Below are positions 6,568 to 13,077 of a stretch of DNA of 21,318 nt, piece by piece. Location: positions 1 to 21,318 of the IMG/VR virus record IMGVR_UViG_3300014886_000009; one strand, written 5' to 3'. A program made the position numbers and the translations under genes. The stretch comes from a virus. Within the stretch, counting starts at the first letter, position 1, and the number at the start of each line of letters is the position of its first letter. The notes under the pieces were generated by a model. It worked only from the letters and a program-made list of their open reading frames with translations, ran no database searches and was not told where the DNA came from.

Positions 6568-6786
6568 ATGAGGATAGTAAAGGTTGTGGTAAATGGGCAG
6601 GTGGAGTTAGCTGAGGGGGTGTATTGGGGGCCAAGGGATACGGTAACGGTGCATTTTCCTTCTTCTGCGGAGCCTTATTGGGAGATTTGTATTCAGCGTT
6701 CTGATGGGAGAAAGGAGGTAATAGCGGCAGATGGAAGGATTACGGTTATGTGGGAAGAGGATGGAGGGGGAAGTTCTTTGGAGTAG
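6568..6786 (+). CDS. Hypothetical small beta-rich protein
   Basis: 72 residues, alternating hydrophobic and charged residues in several short strands (RIVKVVVNGQVELA, DTVTVHF, YWEICIQ, RITVMWEE), consistent with a small beta barrel or sandwich. The C-terminus is acidic and glycine-rich. The start has TAGGAGGT upstream. It is the first gene after the palindrome region. No family recognised. Confidence 0.7.
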   Translation: MRIVKVVVNGQVELAEGVYWGPRDTVTVHFPSSAEPYWEICIQRSDGRKEVIAADGRITVMWEEDGGGSSLE

Positions 6787-6788
6787 GA

Positions 6789-6959
6789 ATGGAGGAAAAG
6801 AGGAAAAGAGTAAAATGCCCCGTATGTGGAAAGTGGGTTAAGGATTATGAAAGGGGGTGGCATCATTGTTATGTTAGGTGGATTAGGCAGGTGGAGAAGA
6901 AGCTGAAGAGTTTGGAGGAGGCTTTTCTGGAGGGAGGGAAGTATGGAAGGGAGGTTTAG
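6789..6959 (+). CDS. Small zinc-finger-like protein
   Basis: 56 residues. Cys10-X2-Cys13 and His25, His26 and Cys27 form a likely zinc site of the CPVCG type, followed by a charged helix. The ATG at 6789 was chosen because GGAG at 6780-6783 lies 5 bp upstream; an earlier in-frame GTG at 6750 lies inside the previous gene. Such short zinc proteins often act as DNA-binding or adaptor factors in phages. The specific role is unknown. Confidence 0.7.
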   Translation: MEEKRKRVKCPVCGKWVKDYERGWHHCYVRWIRQVEKKLKSLEEAFLEGGKYGREV

Positions 6960-7227
6960 TGAGAAGAAGACTATATCTGAGATTCTTGAGGACTTGGGGA
7001 TTGATGAGGATAAGCTGGTGGATAAGTGTGAGAGGCTTAGACAGGAGAGTGCCAAATGGACTGATATAGCATTGGGATTACAGGAGATGGAAGAGCTGAG
7101 GGGAAAGGAAGAGTGGGTTAAGATACTTGTTGCCTTGATCTTTGGGTTTTCTCTGGGTTGGCAGAGGGGGTTCCAAGAGGCCATCGCAGAAAGTCTCTTG
7201 AACAGGGTAGTGGAGGTGGTCCAGTGA
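6943..7227 (+). CDS. Hypothetical helical protein
   Basis: 94 residues. The N-terminal half is charged and helical (SEILEDLGIDEDKLVDKCERLR). A hydrophobic stretch at about 61-73 (ILVALIFGFSLGW) may be a short membrane or packing helix. The start overlaps the previous gene by 17 bp, with GGAGGGAAG upstream. The stop overlaps the helicase start (GTGA), so coupling to the helicase is likely. No family was recognised; it could be a helicase partner. Confidence 0.7.
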   Translation: MEGRFSEKKTISEILEDLGIDEDKLVDKCERLRQESAKWTDIALGLQEMEELRGKEEWVKILVALIFGFSLGWQRGFQEAIAESLLNRVVEVVQ

Positions 7228-8732
7228 ATGTTCCTTTTTCCAAGTTCCAAGAGCTATATCCACAGCAGAAGGAGGCCCTGGAGTTCATAGCCCGCTCTGA
7301 GGCTCCTGTTATAGGGATATCGGCTCCTACAGGATCAGGAAAGTCGCTCCTCGGCATGATGGCCTCCGAAGTGCTTAGAACTCACAAGCAGGTGTACCTT
7401 TGCTCTTCTCGTCACCTCCAAGATCAGTTACACCGAGATTTTCCCGAGGCGGTGGTGCTCAAAGGGAGGAGGAATTATCCATGCCTTCGGTTCAGTGCTT
7501 TTGATCTCACGGCTGAAGAGTGTGTGAAGGAAGGGTGTGAGCATGTGGATCGGTGTCCCTATGAGGAGGCTAAAAGGAGGGCCAAGGCGGCAAGGTGGAA
7601 GGTGATGAATTTTGCCTACTGGTTGCTTGAGGCTAACTATGTGGGGGCGTTTTCCAACCAAGACTTGGTAATCATAGACGAAGCGGATCTGCTGGAGGGG
7701 GCACTTACTGACTTTGTTTCCCTCAGCATTTCCCGTAGGAAGATGGCCAAGTTGGGGCTTAAGATGCCCAAGTTTAAGACCAAGTGGGAAGCCTTCTTGG
7801 ACTGGGCAAGGGGAGCTAAGGGGGTGGTGGAGGAAAAGGCAAGGGCCCTGAAGGTGGAAGGGCAGGAAGACCCGGAGGTGATGAAGGAATATGTGAGCTA
7901 CAGGAGGCTTGTACAGAAGCTGGATTTGCTCATCAAGTGCCTTTCTCCTTCCTGGCTTATGGAGGATACAGGGTACAGGATCACCTTCAAGCCCTTGTGG
8001 TTGGATAGGGAATTGGTGGACAGGTTTCTTCTCAGGCATTCTCAGAGGTTCCTCCTTATGTCTGCTACTCTTCCTCCCAAGCCTATCTTGTGTTCCCTTC
8101 TGGGCCTCAGGCAAGGGGAAGTGGATTACCTGGAGCTCCCCTCTTCCTTTGACATTTCCAATAGGCAGGTAGTCTATAGGCCTGTGGCAAACTTGAATAA
8201 GGAAAATCTGGATGGGCAGTTGGGAAAGCTTATAGGAACAATTAAGGACATATTGAACAGGCATGAAGATCAGAGGGTGCTTATTCACTCTGTATCCTAT
8301 TCCCTTGGGACCAAGCTGTACGAAAGCCTCTCTTCCCTCTCCCGCCCTGTATTCTTCCACAGGACTTCAGAGGGCAAGCGACAGGCCATGGAGAGGTACA
8401 TGAGCCATCCCGATGCTGTGATCATAAGCCCATCTCTGGAAAGGGGTGCAGACCTTAAGGATGACCTGTGCCGTGCGATCGTGTGGGTTAAGTGTCCTTT
8501 CCCGAGCTTGGGGGACAAGTTCACCTCCCTCCGGTTTTATTCCTCCCGCTTTGGGCGCCTGTGGTACAAGTACCAGGCGGCCTACACCCTTGTGCAGGGA
8601 GCAGGGAGGGGGGTGAGGCATAAGGAAGACTGGGCAACTACCTACATCCTTGATGGGCAGTTTGAGAGGCTGCTGAGGGATAGGGTTGGGCTATTTCCCA
8701 GGTGGTTCAGGGAGGCTGTGGTATGGGAATAA
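7224..8732 (+). CDS. DinG/XPD-like iron-sulfur superfamily 2 helicase
   Basis: 502 residues from the GTG at 7224, chosen because GGAGG lies 7 bp upstream and it overlaps the preceding stop as GTGA; in-frame starts further upstream would run deep into the previous gene. Motif I is APTGSGKS (34-41). Four cysteines between motifs Ia and II (C87, C100, C105, C111) match the 4Fe-4S domain of XPD/DinG. Motif II is DEAD at 152-155. LLMSATLP corresponds to motif III, and QGAGRGVR (458-465) is motif VI. The family unwinds DNA 5'-3'. It is shorter than E. coli DinG (about 700 residues), as usual in phages. It probably serves replication or recombination. Confidence 0.9.
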   Translation: MNVPFSKFQELYPQQKEALEFIARSEAPVIGISAPTGSGKSLLGMMASEVLRTHKQVYLCSSRHLQDQLHRDFPEAVVLKGRRNYPCLRFSAFDLTAEECVKEGCEHVDRCPYEEAKRRAKAARWKVMNFAYWLLEANYVGAFSNQDLVIIDEADLLEGALTDFVSLSISRRKMAKLGLKMPKFKTKWEAFLDWARGAKGVVEEKARALKVEGQEDPEVMKEYVSYRRLVQKLDLLIKCLSPSWLMEDTGYRITFKPLWLDRELVDRFLLRHSQRFLLMSATLPPKPILCSLLGLRQGEVDYLELPSSFDISNRQVVYRPVANLNKENLDGQLGKLIGTIKDILNRHEDQRVLIHSVSYSLGTKLYESLSSLSRPVFFHRTSEGKRQAMERYMSHPDAVIISPSLERGADLKDDLCRAIVWVKCPFPSLGDKFTSLRFYSSRFGRLWYKYQAAYTLVQGAGRGVRHKEDWATTYILDGQFERLLRDRVGLFPRWFREAVVWE

Positions 8733-8806
8733 GGATGAAGAGAAGGAAAACTATCCTTACAAGAGGGATGAAATGGATAGTGAAGCCTATTTCCTTTGGG
8801 GAATAG
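8723..8806 (+). CDS. Possible 27-residue basic peptide
   Basis: A short frame overlaps the end of the helicase gene and begins MGIRMKRRKTILTRG. Its ATG has a strong AGGGAGG site 7 bp upstream, better than that of the next gene. It overlaps the membrane-protein gene at 8773 by 34 bp in another frame. It may be real or may only serve to re-initiate translation. Low confidence. Confidence 0.3.
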   Translation: MGIRMKRRKTILTRGMKWIVKPISFGE

Positions 8807-8910
8807 CAGTGGGCATTGGGCTGTGCATCGTGAGTTTTTCCATTGTTTATTGCCTTATGGACAGGCTGGAGGAGTGGTGGTACAGACACAGACGAGGGAG
8901 GAAGCCATGA
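8773..8910 (+). CDS. Small single-pass membrane protein
   Basis: 45 residues. A hydrophobic span at about 8-28 (FLWGIAVGIGLCIVSFSIVY) fits one membrane helix. The C-terminal tail is Trp- and Arg-rich (EEWWYRHRRGRKP) and by the positive-inside rule should face the cytoplasm. The ATG at 8773 follows AAGAGGG by 5 bp. The stop overlaps the next start (ATGA). The size would suit a small holin-like or regulatory peptide, but no lysis gene lies nearby, so no function is claimed. Confidence 0.65.
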   Translation: MDSEAYFLWGIAVGIGLCIVSFSIVYCLMDRLEEWWYRHRRGRKP

Positions 8911-9104
8911 AGGTGCCAGAGTGGATTAGAATAGAAAGGGGGAAGCAAGAGGAGATAGATGGGATAAAGCTGAAGTGCTTGAGGTGCCAGGCAGAAGCGG
9001 GGATCTACACGGATGTGAAAAGGCTGAGGGAGGAGTTCGTCAGGGACTTCGTGGAGCATCATAGGAATTGCAAGAGGTGTGAAGGTGGGGTTTGTGAATT
9101 GTAG
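8907..9104 (+). CDS. Small zinc-ribbon-like protein
   Basis: 65 residues. Cys24-X2-Cys27 is followed, after a helix, by His51-His52 and Cys55-X2-Cys58, which could form one zinc site. A final Cys63 is also present. The ATG overlaps the preceding stop (ATGA), with GAGGGAGGA upstream. Helix and Cys/His spacing resemble small phage zinc proteins of unknown function, probably DNA- or protein-binding. Confidence 0.7.
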   Translation: MKVPEWIRIERGKQEEIDGIKLKCLRCQAEAGIYTDVKRLREEFVRDFVEHHRNCKRCEGGVCEL

Positions 9105-9125
9105 AAGGAAAGGGGGGGGATAAGG

Positions 9126-9311
9126 ATGCTTCCTCACTTTGAGCAACTGCTTGGAGGAGTAGTATGGCTTTCAGTTACTTCTACTCCTCAAGGAACTAAA
9201 GTGAAATGTCGGCTAAAGGGAGAGGCTGTGGTGAGGTAGGCCAAGGGCAGGGATCTTGATGAGGCGGCGGGGAGGATTCTGAGGGGAGAAGTGGAGAAAA
9301 AAAATAAATAA
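9126..9311 (+). pseudogene. Small gene interrupted by an in-frame TAG
   Basis: An ATG at 9126 with a strong GGAAAGGGGGGG site upstream opens a 37-residue frame (MLPHFEQLLGGVVWL...) that stops at a TAG at 9237-9239. The same frame then continues for another 23 codons with protein-like sequence (AKGRDLDEAAGRILRGEVEK) to TAA at 9309-9311. The downstream part has no start codon or ribosome binding site of its own. The simplest reading is one 61-codon gene with a nonsense mutation; CAG to TAG would be one change. Readthrough or a sequencing error are alternatives. The remaining gap up to 9349 is purine-rich with nothing further seen. Confidence 0.5.
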
Positions 9312-9348
9312 GAGAAAGAGGTAGGCTACCGGATGAAAGGAGGGAGAG

Positions 9349-9684
9349 ATGAAAACTATTCAAACAGAAGGAAAAGAAGCAGGTGCATCCATTCCCCCAA
9401 AAATCAAAATAGGCGGGCACTGGTTTAAAGTAGAATTCCAAGATAGGCTCACCAAGGCTTATGACAAAGCGGGATCAGCCAATTCTTTCTCAAATCTGAT
9501 TATCCTCAATGCAGAGCTAAGTTCTTCCAAAAGGTGGAGCTGTCTTTTGCATGAGATAATACATGAGCTGAACTGGCAATTGGATTTGGGACTGGAGGAA
9601 AATCAAATTGCTGGGATAGCGGAGGGATTGTTTCAGGTGCTGACGGATAATGGATTGTGGAAGTGGCAGAAAGAAAAGAAATAA
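9349..9684 (+). CDS. Small HExxH zinc metallopeptidase-like protein
   Basis: 111 residues. The motif H68-E-I-I-H72 lies in a helix (LLHEIIHELNW) and is followed about 20 residues later by a conserved-looking AEG (Glu92), the likely third zinc ligand. This is the compact layout of ImmA/IrrE-like or SprT-like metallopeptidases found in phages, where they may cleave repressors or act in other small proteolytic steps. The N-terminal half has a strand-rich stretch (IKIGGHWFKVEF) and an ILNAEL strand typical of the group. The start has AAAGGAGGGAGAG upstream. The substrate is unknown. Confidence 0.82.
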   Translation: MKTIQTEGKEAGASIPPKIKIGGHWFKVEFQDRLTKAYDKAGSANSFSNLIILNAELSSSKRWSCLLHEIIHELNWQLDLGLEENQIAGIAEGLFQVLTDNGLWKWQKEKK

Positions 9685-9696
9685 AAGGAGGATAAA

Positions 9697-9954
9697 ATGG
9701 AGATCCCGGAAGGCCGCCATTGCCTCAACTGTAAGCACTGTAAGGTTAGAATTCCCATAAGCTGGTCTTCACCTTTGGGCCGTCTCATGTGGGAGAATGC
9801 CTACATCTATTGCTCCAAGTGGTATTGGCCGGACAGGAAAAAGATCAGGTTTGTGGTCAAGATGAATGGCAAGCCTTTGCCCTGGGAAAAGAGGTTACAG
9901 ATGGTGGACACTTTCCACTTGGGGCAGGACTGTGTGGATTTTGAGGAGGCATAG
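9697..9954 (+). CDS. Cys-rich, likely zinc-binding protein
   Basis: 85 residues. Cys9-X2-Cys12-X2-Cys15 is followed by Cys39 (in IYCSKW) and Cys79 (in QDCVDF). The pattern, and Trp/Tyr-rich loops between, suggest a metal-binding fold or, less likely, an iron-sulfur cluster. AAAAGGAGGAT precedes the ATG. It lies 12 bp after the metallopeptidase and 5 bp before the next gene in the same operon. No family recognised. Confidence 0.75.
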   Translation: MEIPEGRHCLNCKHCKVRIPISWSSPLGRLMWENAYIYCSKWYWPDRKKIRFVVKMNGKPLPWEKRLQMVDTFHLGQDCVDFEEA

Positions 9955-9959
9955 GAGAA

Positions 9960-10472
9960 ATGTTGAGAGGATACTTCCGCTGTCCTTCTAAAGTAACACT
10001 TGAGGAAATAAAGCTTAGTGTTCCACCTGAGATTATTGACTCTATTGCCAAGGGAAACAATGTTCAGAGAATACCAGAGAGTATGAAACGGGTAGAAGTA
10101 GCTGAACTGCCGAAGAAGACCCTTCCACCCGTGAATGCTGAAGGCGTGGACGCCTATGTTCAGCCTAAGCGGAGAGTGCTGGAGGTTAGGAAGTGGCGTT
10201 GCACCGTTTGTGTGTCTGATAGCCTCGGTATGTATGGTTATGCGGTTTCTGCCTTAGCAATGAAGTGCCGTCAGGAGTTTGTTCGTTATCGCCGTATCTT
10301 CTTGGGGAAGGTAGAGCTGAGGAAAAGGGTAGATCGTCTGCTTACATGGTCCCTGCGTAGTAGATTGCGCTACTGGTGGCTGCGCCTTAGGAGACGCCCT
10401 ATTGACTTCAGGACTTTCCCGGGGCGGAATGGGGTTGTGTTTATCTTGCTGGTCAAAGCAGCGGTGGAATAA
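9960..10472 (+). CDS. Hypothetical basic protein
   Basis: 170 residues. The N-terminal 80 residues look mixed alpha/beta. The middle has a RKWRCTVC segment, and the C-terminal half is very basic (RYRRIFLGK, RSRLRYWWLRLRRR). Arginine codons CGT and CGC are more frequent here than in the AGG-rich neighbours, which may mark a different origin. The ribosome binding site is weak (GAGGCATAGGAG). The charge suggests nucleic-acid binding, but no domain was recognised. Confidence 0.6.
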   Translation: MLRGYFRCPSKVTLEEIKLSVPPEIIDSIAKGNNVQRIPESMKRVEVAELPKKTLPPVNAEGVDAYVQPKRRVLEVRKWRCTVCVSDSLGMYGYAVSALAMKCRQEFVRYRRIFLGKVELRKRVDRLLTWSLRSRLRYWWLRLRRRPIDFRTFPGRNGVVFILLVKAAVE

Positions 10473-10491
10473 GCAAAGGGGGGGAGGCGAT

Positions 10492-10676
10492 ATGGATATC
10501 TACCAAATGCCAGATGGTAAATAGGCTGCTATTTTCTGTGGCTTTATAGGTGACGGATTTTCTTCCCCGGGGAAGCTATTGAGTGGATTCTACAGAAGGT
10601 AGAGGAGCTATTGGTAGGGCTTACATTTTCGGTGGAAGGAGCCGTAGATACAGATGAGAAAGGAGGGTTAGGATGA
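10492..10676 (+). pseudogene. Small gene with in-frame TAG and a one-base frameshift
   Basis: The ATG at 10492 follows GGGGGGAGGCGAT and reads MDIYQMPDGK before TAG at 10522-10524. Past the stop the frame reads AAIFCGFIGDGFSSPG. A one-base slip or missing base in the GGGG run near 10570 then continues as EAIEWILQKVEELL to TGA at 10674-10676. That TGA overlaps the next start as ATGA, as expected for a real gene in this operon. The intact ancestor would be about 62 residues. Nothing else was seen in the 200-bp gap. Confidence 0.5.
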
Positions 10677-11026
10677 AGAAAGGTATTTTTGTTGTGTTTT
10701 TGGTTGTCGTTTTTCTTTCCCCTACTGTTTCTTATACTTGGGAAAGTGGCTTCTGCCTCCTAATGGCACAGGTGGGAGTACGGGCTATGAAGGTGGGTTA
10801 TGAAGGAGGGAGTTATACTACTTGCTACAATTTGCTTTCTGATATGATGGAGAAGAACCAGAAAGATCCCATTTTCCCTAAGGGCTATGAGTATTTTCTT
10901 CCTCACCTTCTGGATTATGTGGTCACCTGTTGCGTAAAAGGAGTGGAATTAGCCCGCGCGGAGAAGCCATTTTGTGAAGATGAGTTCTTGCGGATTCTGT
11001 ATTACAATTGCCTTGGACAGGAATAA
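10673..11026 (+). CDS. Secreted or periplasmic protein with signal peptide
   Basis: 117 residues. Residues 1-20 (MKKGIFVVFLVVVFLSPTVS) form a classic signal peptide: two lysines, a hydrophobic core, then small residues for cleavage near Ser20. The mature part has six cysteines, including a Cys-Cys pair at about 86-87, which could form disulfides outside the cytoplasm. The ATG follows AAAGGAGGG and overlaps the broken preceding frame (ATGA). It is the last plus-strand gene before a terminator. Prophages often encode such exported proteins, sometimes for superinfection exclusion; nothing here identifies the role. Confidence 0.75.
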   Translation: MKKGIFVVFLVVVFLSPTVSYTWESGFCLLMAQVGVRAMKVGYEGGSYTTCYNLLSDMMEKNQKDPIFPKGYEYFLPHLLDYVVTCCVKGVELARAEKPFCEDEFLRILYYNCLGQE

Positions 11027-11067
11027 AATCGGTTGCCTTCAATCCCATTAGTTTTCCTCTCTCCCCT

Positions 11068-11117
11068 CCTTCTCTTAGGAGAAGGCCCCTGCCTCCCGGT
11101 AAGTGGAAGCAGGGGCC
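11068..11117. terminator. Double hairpin between converging operons
   Basis: Two adjacent stems lie between the plus operon (ending 11026) and the minus operon (ending 11128). Stem 1 is CCTTCTC (11068-11074) with GAGAAGG (11079-11085), loop TTAG. Stem 2 is GGCCCCTGC (11084-11092) with GCAGGGGCC (11109-11117), plus three further pairs inside. They share two bases, so they may be alternatives. There is no long T run, so termination may be partial or factor-assisted. Confidence 0.65.
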
Positions 11118-11127
11118 CAATCCCCCC

Positions 11128-11319
11128 TTAGTCCTCCTGTCTTTCCTTCGCCTTCTGCAGGGTGGTATCGCTGATGTCGTTCATCAGCCTTTTAGTGGCC
11201 TCGATCACCCGATGGCGGATGACCTCAGCCGGGTGGCGGACATCGCAGAAGCCTTCCTCCCGCCGTGTCCAGAAATGGCCGTTGATAGCGACGGTTACTG
11301 AGATTTTTACGTTCTCCAT
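11128..11319 (-). CDS. Hypothetical small protein, last gene of the minus cassette
   Basis: 63 residues from the ATG whose complement lies at 11317-11319; GGAGGGAGGAAAG stands just upstream. Upstream in-frame starts exist but lie before this ribosome binding site. The N-terminal part looks beta-rich (VKISVTVAINGHF), the C-terminal part is a charged helix. A similar beta-strand then helix plan is common in small phage DNA-mimic or regulatory proteins, but no family is evident. It ends just before the double-hairpin terminator. Confidence 0.65.
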   Translation of the reverse strand: MENVKISVTVAINGHFWTRREEGFCDVRHPAEVIRHRVIEATKRLMNDISDTTLQKAKERQED

Positions 11320-11341
11320 CTTTCCTCCCTCCTTTCTGGTT

Positions 11342-11653
11342 TTATTCTTCTGGCTTAGCCTTTTCCATAAGCTCAACCACGTTACAGGCCCGGTTGATTG
11401 CCTGGTGGATCTCCTCTAGGCAGAAACCGGCCTCCCTCAGGTCTTCCTCTGTGAGCATTTTTCCTCCCTCCTTTCCGTCTTTATTCCTCCAGTTTCCTTC
11501 CATCCTCTGCAAAATATGAGTGAGACAGGTAGCACAAAGAGTGACATTCATCTCCACGACCCCTCTATCTTGGTCCTCCCAGCACTCAAGAAGAGCAACC
11601 CTCGTTCTCCTCCCGCACAAAGTGCAGATTCCCCCTTCGATGATGACTTCCAT
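11342..11653 (-). CDS. Zinc-ribbon protein, possibly two fused or nested products
   Basis: 103 residues from the ATG at 11653, which follows AGGAGGGGAAAGAG. The N-terminal part has Cys10-X2-Cys13, Cys24 and Cys40-X2-Cys43, a likely zinc site. At 11458 an internal in-frame ATG follows a strong GGAAAGGAGGGAAAA site and would start a separate 38-residue helical peptide (MLTEEDLREAGF...). The internal ribosome binding site is translated as GKEGGK in the long product. Two genes may have been fused by a lost stop, or a shorter product may be made as well. The function is unknown. Confidence 0.6.
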   Translation of the reverse strand: MEVIIEGGICTLCGRRTRVALLECWEDQDRGVVEMNVTLCATCLTHILQRMEGNWRNKDGKEGGKMLTEEDLREAGFCLEEIHQAINRACNVVELMEKAKPEE

Positions 11654-11801
11654 CTCTTTCCCCTCCTTTTTCCTCAAACTCCTCAATTATCCCCGCCAAG
11701 CAGGCCCTGCAGTTCCAGCAGATGGCACTCATCGGGGTGAAGATCTGGAAGGCCTCCTGGGCGGGCACCTGTTCACCGAGCCAGAAGCAGTCCACCTTCA
11801 T
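11586..11801 (-). CDS. Small Cys-rich protein
   Basis: 71 residues from the ATG at 11801 with GAAGGAGGTGAGACG upstream. Cys28-X2-Cys31-X2-Cys34 (CWNCRAC) plus Cys5 could bind zinc. It overlaps the next gene by 68 bp. Its C-terminal 20 residues (HHRRGNLHFVREENEGCSS) look unlike the rest, so the gene may have lost its original stop by a small indel near 11670. The start overlaps the preceding stop as ATGA. Confidence 0.55.
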   Translation of the reverse strand: MKVDCFWLGEQVPAQEAFQIFTPMSAICWNCRACLAGIIEEFEEKGGERDGSHHRRGNLHFVREENEGCSS

Positions 11802-12055
11802 CGTCTCACCTCCTTCGGCACCACCAGAAGCCCCTCCCGTGCCAGAAGGCGGGTCGGGACCCTGAGCACCAGCCTCCTGTCCTCCCTCGGCCCCAGCCTC
11901 CTGATCCACACCGGGAGGCACTCATAGAATGGCCACCAGATAGAGTTTACTTCCTGTTCAATTGGCGGGTAGTACACCCTGACGGTGGGATCTGAGAAGG
12001 CCAGCTCCCAGGCCTGGCGGGGCTGGTTAAACCTGAGTATCGCCCTTATCTTCAT
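11798..12055 (-). CDS. Hypothetical protein
   Basis: 85 residues, Arg/Trp/Pro-rich. The sequence looks beta-rich (KIRAILRF, TVRVYYPPIE) with a basic C-terminal half ending LLVVPKEVRR. GAGGAGGGAGGGGAAA precedes the ATG. It ends by ATGA overlap with the next gene, so it belongs to the minus operon. No family recognised. Confidence 0.65.
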   Translation of the reverse strand: MKIRAILRFNQPRQAWELAFSDPTVRVYYPPIEQEVNSIWWPFYECLPVWIRRLGPREDRRLVLRVPTRLLAREGLLVVPKEVRR

Positions 12056-12320
12056 TTTCCCCTCCCTCCTCTTGCTTCTGTGTGTGCAGGGTAATTCTTA
12101 TCCCGTCCTTTTGCCAAGTATAGAAGGTTGCTCCATCCGTTCTGAAGGTGCGCACCAGCACAAATCCCGCTTTTTCTATGTCTCTCCTGGCCTCTTGGCT
12201 CAAAAAACCCTGCAATACGACCTCATTTTCCCAGATGTTTGAAACGTAGAAGTCAAGGTTAAGGTCTCCAAGTACTTTTTCAGTCTCCCGGACTTTTTCC
12301 TTAAGCTCTCTAATCCTCAT
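12027..12320 (-). CDS. Hypothetical protein
   Basis: 97 residues. A charged N-terminal helix (RELKEKVRETEKVL) is followed by an alternating strand-helix region (DFYVSNIWENEVVLQGFLSQ) and a strongly acidic/Gln-rich tail. AAAGGAGGGAAGAAG precedes the ATG. It overlaps the next gene by 29 bp and the previous one by 11 bp, as is usual in this cassette. The function is unknown. Confidence 0.65.
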   Translation of the reverse strand: MRIRELKEKVRETEKVLGDLNLDFYVSNIWENEVVLQGFLSQEARRDIEKAGFVLVRTFRTDGATFYTWQKDGIRITLHTQKQEEGGENEDKGDTQV

Positions 12321-12495
12321 CTTCTTCCCTCCTTTCCCCTTCGTCTGCTATCCACACCAGTTCACCCCCGCAATCGGGGCACCTGAACCACTCCCCCGAC
12401 CAGCGCTGTCCGCACTGGGTACAACGCTGGTGGAGGTCCTCCGGATCTGCCCACCTATCCAGAAACCGGAGGTATTCATCATAAGTTCTAAACAC
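12310..12495 (-). CDS. Small zinc-ribbon protein
   Basis: 61 residues. Cys25-X2-Cys28 (CTQCG) and Cys39-X2-Cys42 (CPDCG) form a textbook zinc ribbon, followed by an acidic tail. The start is GTG at 12495, because GGAGGTGATAAC lies 7 bp upstream and no ATG is near. Zinc ribbons of this size may bind DNA, RNA polymerase or another protein; which one is not visible. Confidence 0.75.
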   Translation of the reverse strand: MFRTYDEYLRFLDRWADPEDLHQRCTQCGQRWSGEWFRCPDCGGELVWIADEGERREEDED

Positions 12496-12499
12496 GTTA

Positions 12500-12958
12500 T
12501 CACCTCCTCTCTTTTGCTTTATTAAAGGCCCTAAGAGCTTTTAGAGTTGTCATGGCAGCGAGTTCCACGTATTGCAGTTGCTCTTTCCAGTTTTGTGGAA
12601 GATAAGGAAGGTATGCTCCCCACACGTGGAAGGTGAAGTTTTCCTCAAAGTAAGGGTTGGAAGTGCGGAAGATGTCAAAGCGGAAAGCCGGAGGAGAGAG
12701 GCTTATGAAATAGATCCATTCAAGGTCAGCTTGGAAGCTGGGGAAAATGGTATCCGCCGCTTCTTCTGGAAGCCGTCCCGGTGTGTAGGCCTCAAAGTCC
12801 AGTTTGGCGAGCCCAGCTATTTGCTCCTCATTCTTTCCTTCCTTTAGCAACTGCACCAGCTCCATCCCCAAGCCTGTGGGATACCCGTCACAGTGGCGGT
12901 AATAAAGCCTCCAAGACCCATTTCCTTTTCCCATTGCTACTACTGCCCTTGTACTCAT
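12500..12958 (-). CDS. Conserved phage/plasmid protein of the MSTRA type
   Basis: 152 residues opening MSTRAVVAMGKGNGSWRLYY and continuing RHCDGYPTGLG. This opening is typical of a hypothetical protein family seen in phages and plasmids, whose members begin MSTRA, with a following R-H-x-DGYP-x-G motif. The AGGAGGGGTAAAG site and the promoter at 13006-13034 make it the first gene of the minus cassette. No biochemical function is known to me for the family. Confidence 0.75.
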   Translation of the reverse strand: MSTRAVVAMGKGNGSWRLYYRHCDGYPTGLGMELVQLLKEGKNEEQIAGLAKLDFEAYTPGRLPEEAADTIFPSFQADLEWIYFISLSPPAFRFDIFRTSNPYFEENFTFHVWGAYLPYLPQNWKEQLQYVELAAMTTLKALRAFNKAKERR

Positions 12959-13005
12959 CTTTACCCCTCCTTTCTGTTAGTTTCCTTAAGCTGTATTTTG
13001 TTTTG

Positions 13006-13034
13006 TATATACATCCCTTTTCTATTTTTCTCAA
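13006..13034 (-). promoter_or_regulatory. Sigma-70 promoter of the minus-strand cassette
   Basis: Read on the minus strand, TTGAGA (13034-13029) is followed by 17 bp and TATATA (13011-13006). This mirrors the early promoter at 735-763. The 15-mer GATGTATATACAAAA around the -10 box recurs on plus at 14395-14409. It lies about 50 bp before the gene starting at 12958. Confidence 0.75.
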
Positions 13035-13061
13035 CCCTCATTTCTCCTGTTTATTCTTTCT

Positions 13062-13077
13062 CCCGACCGATGTCGGG
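13062..13077. promoter_or_regulatory. Short palindrome in the divergent intergenic region
   Basis: CCCGAC (13062-13067) and GTCGGG (13072-13077) form a 6-bp stem with loop CGAT. It sits between the minus promoter at 13006-13034 and the plus gene at 13239. It is too short and lacks a T run to be a terminator, but could be an operator. The rest of the 280-bp gap is pyrimidine-rich, with no gene seen. No strong plus promoter was found; TTGCAT at 13189 with TAAAAG at 13212 is a weak candidate. Confidence 0.35.

Noticed and set aside
6305-6571. An 88-codon plus-strand open frame across the repeat and palindrome region
   Set aside because: It simply translates the TAGCCAAA repeats (repeated SQIAK) and both arms of the palindrome, has no good ribosome binding site, and its composition is unlike neighbouring genes.
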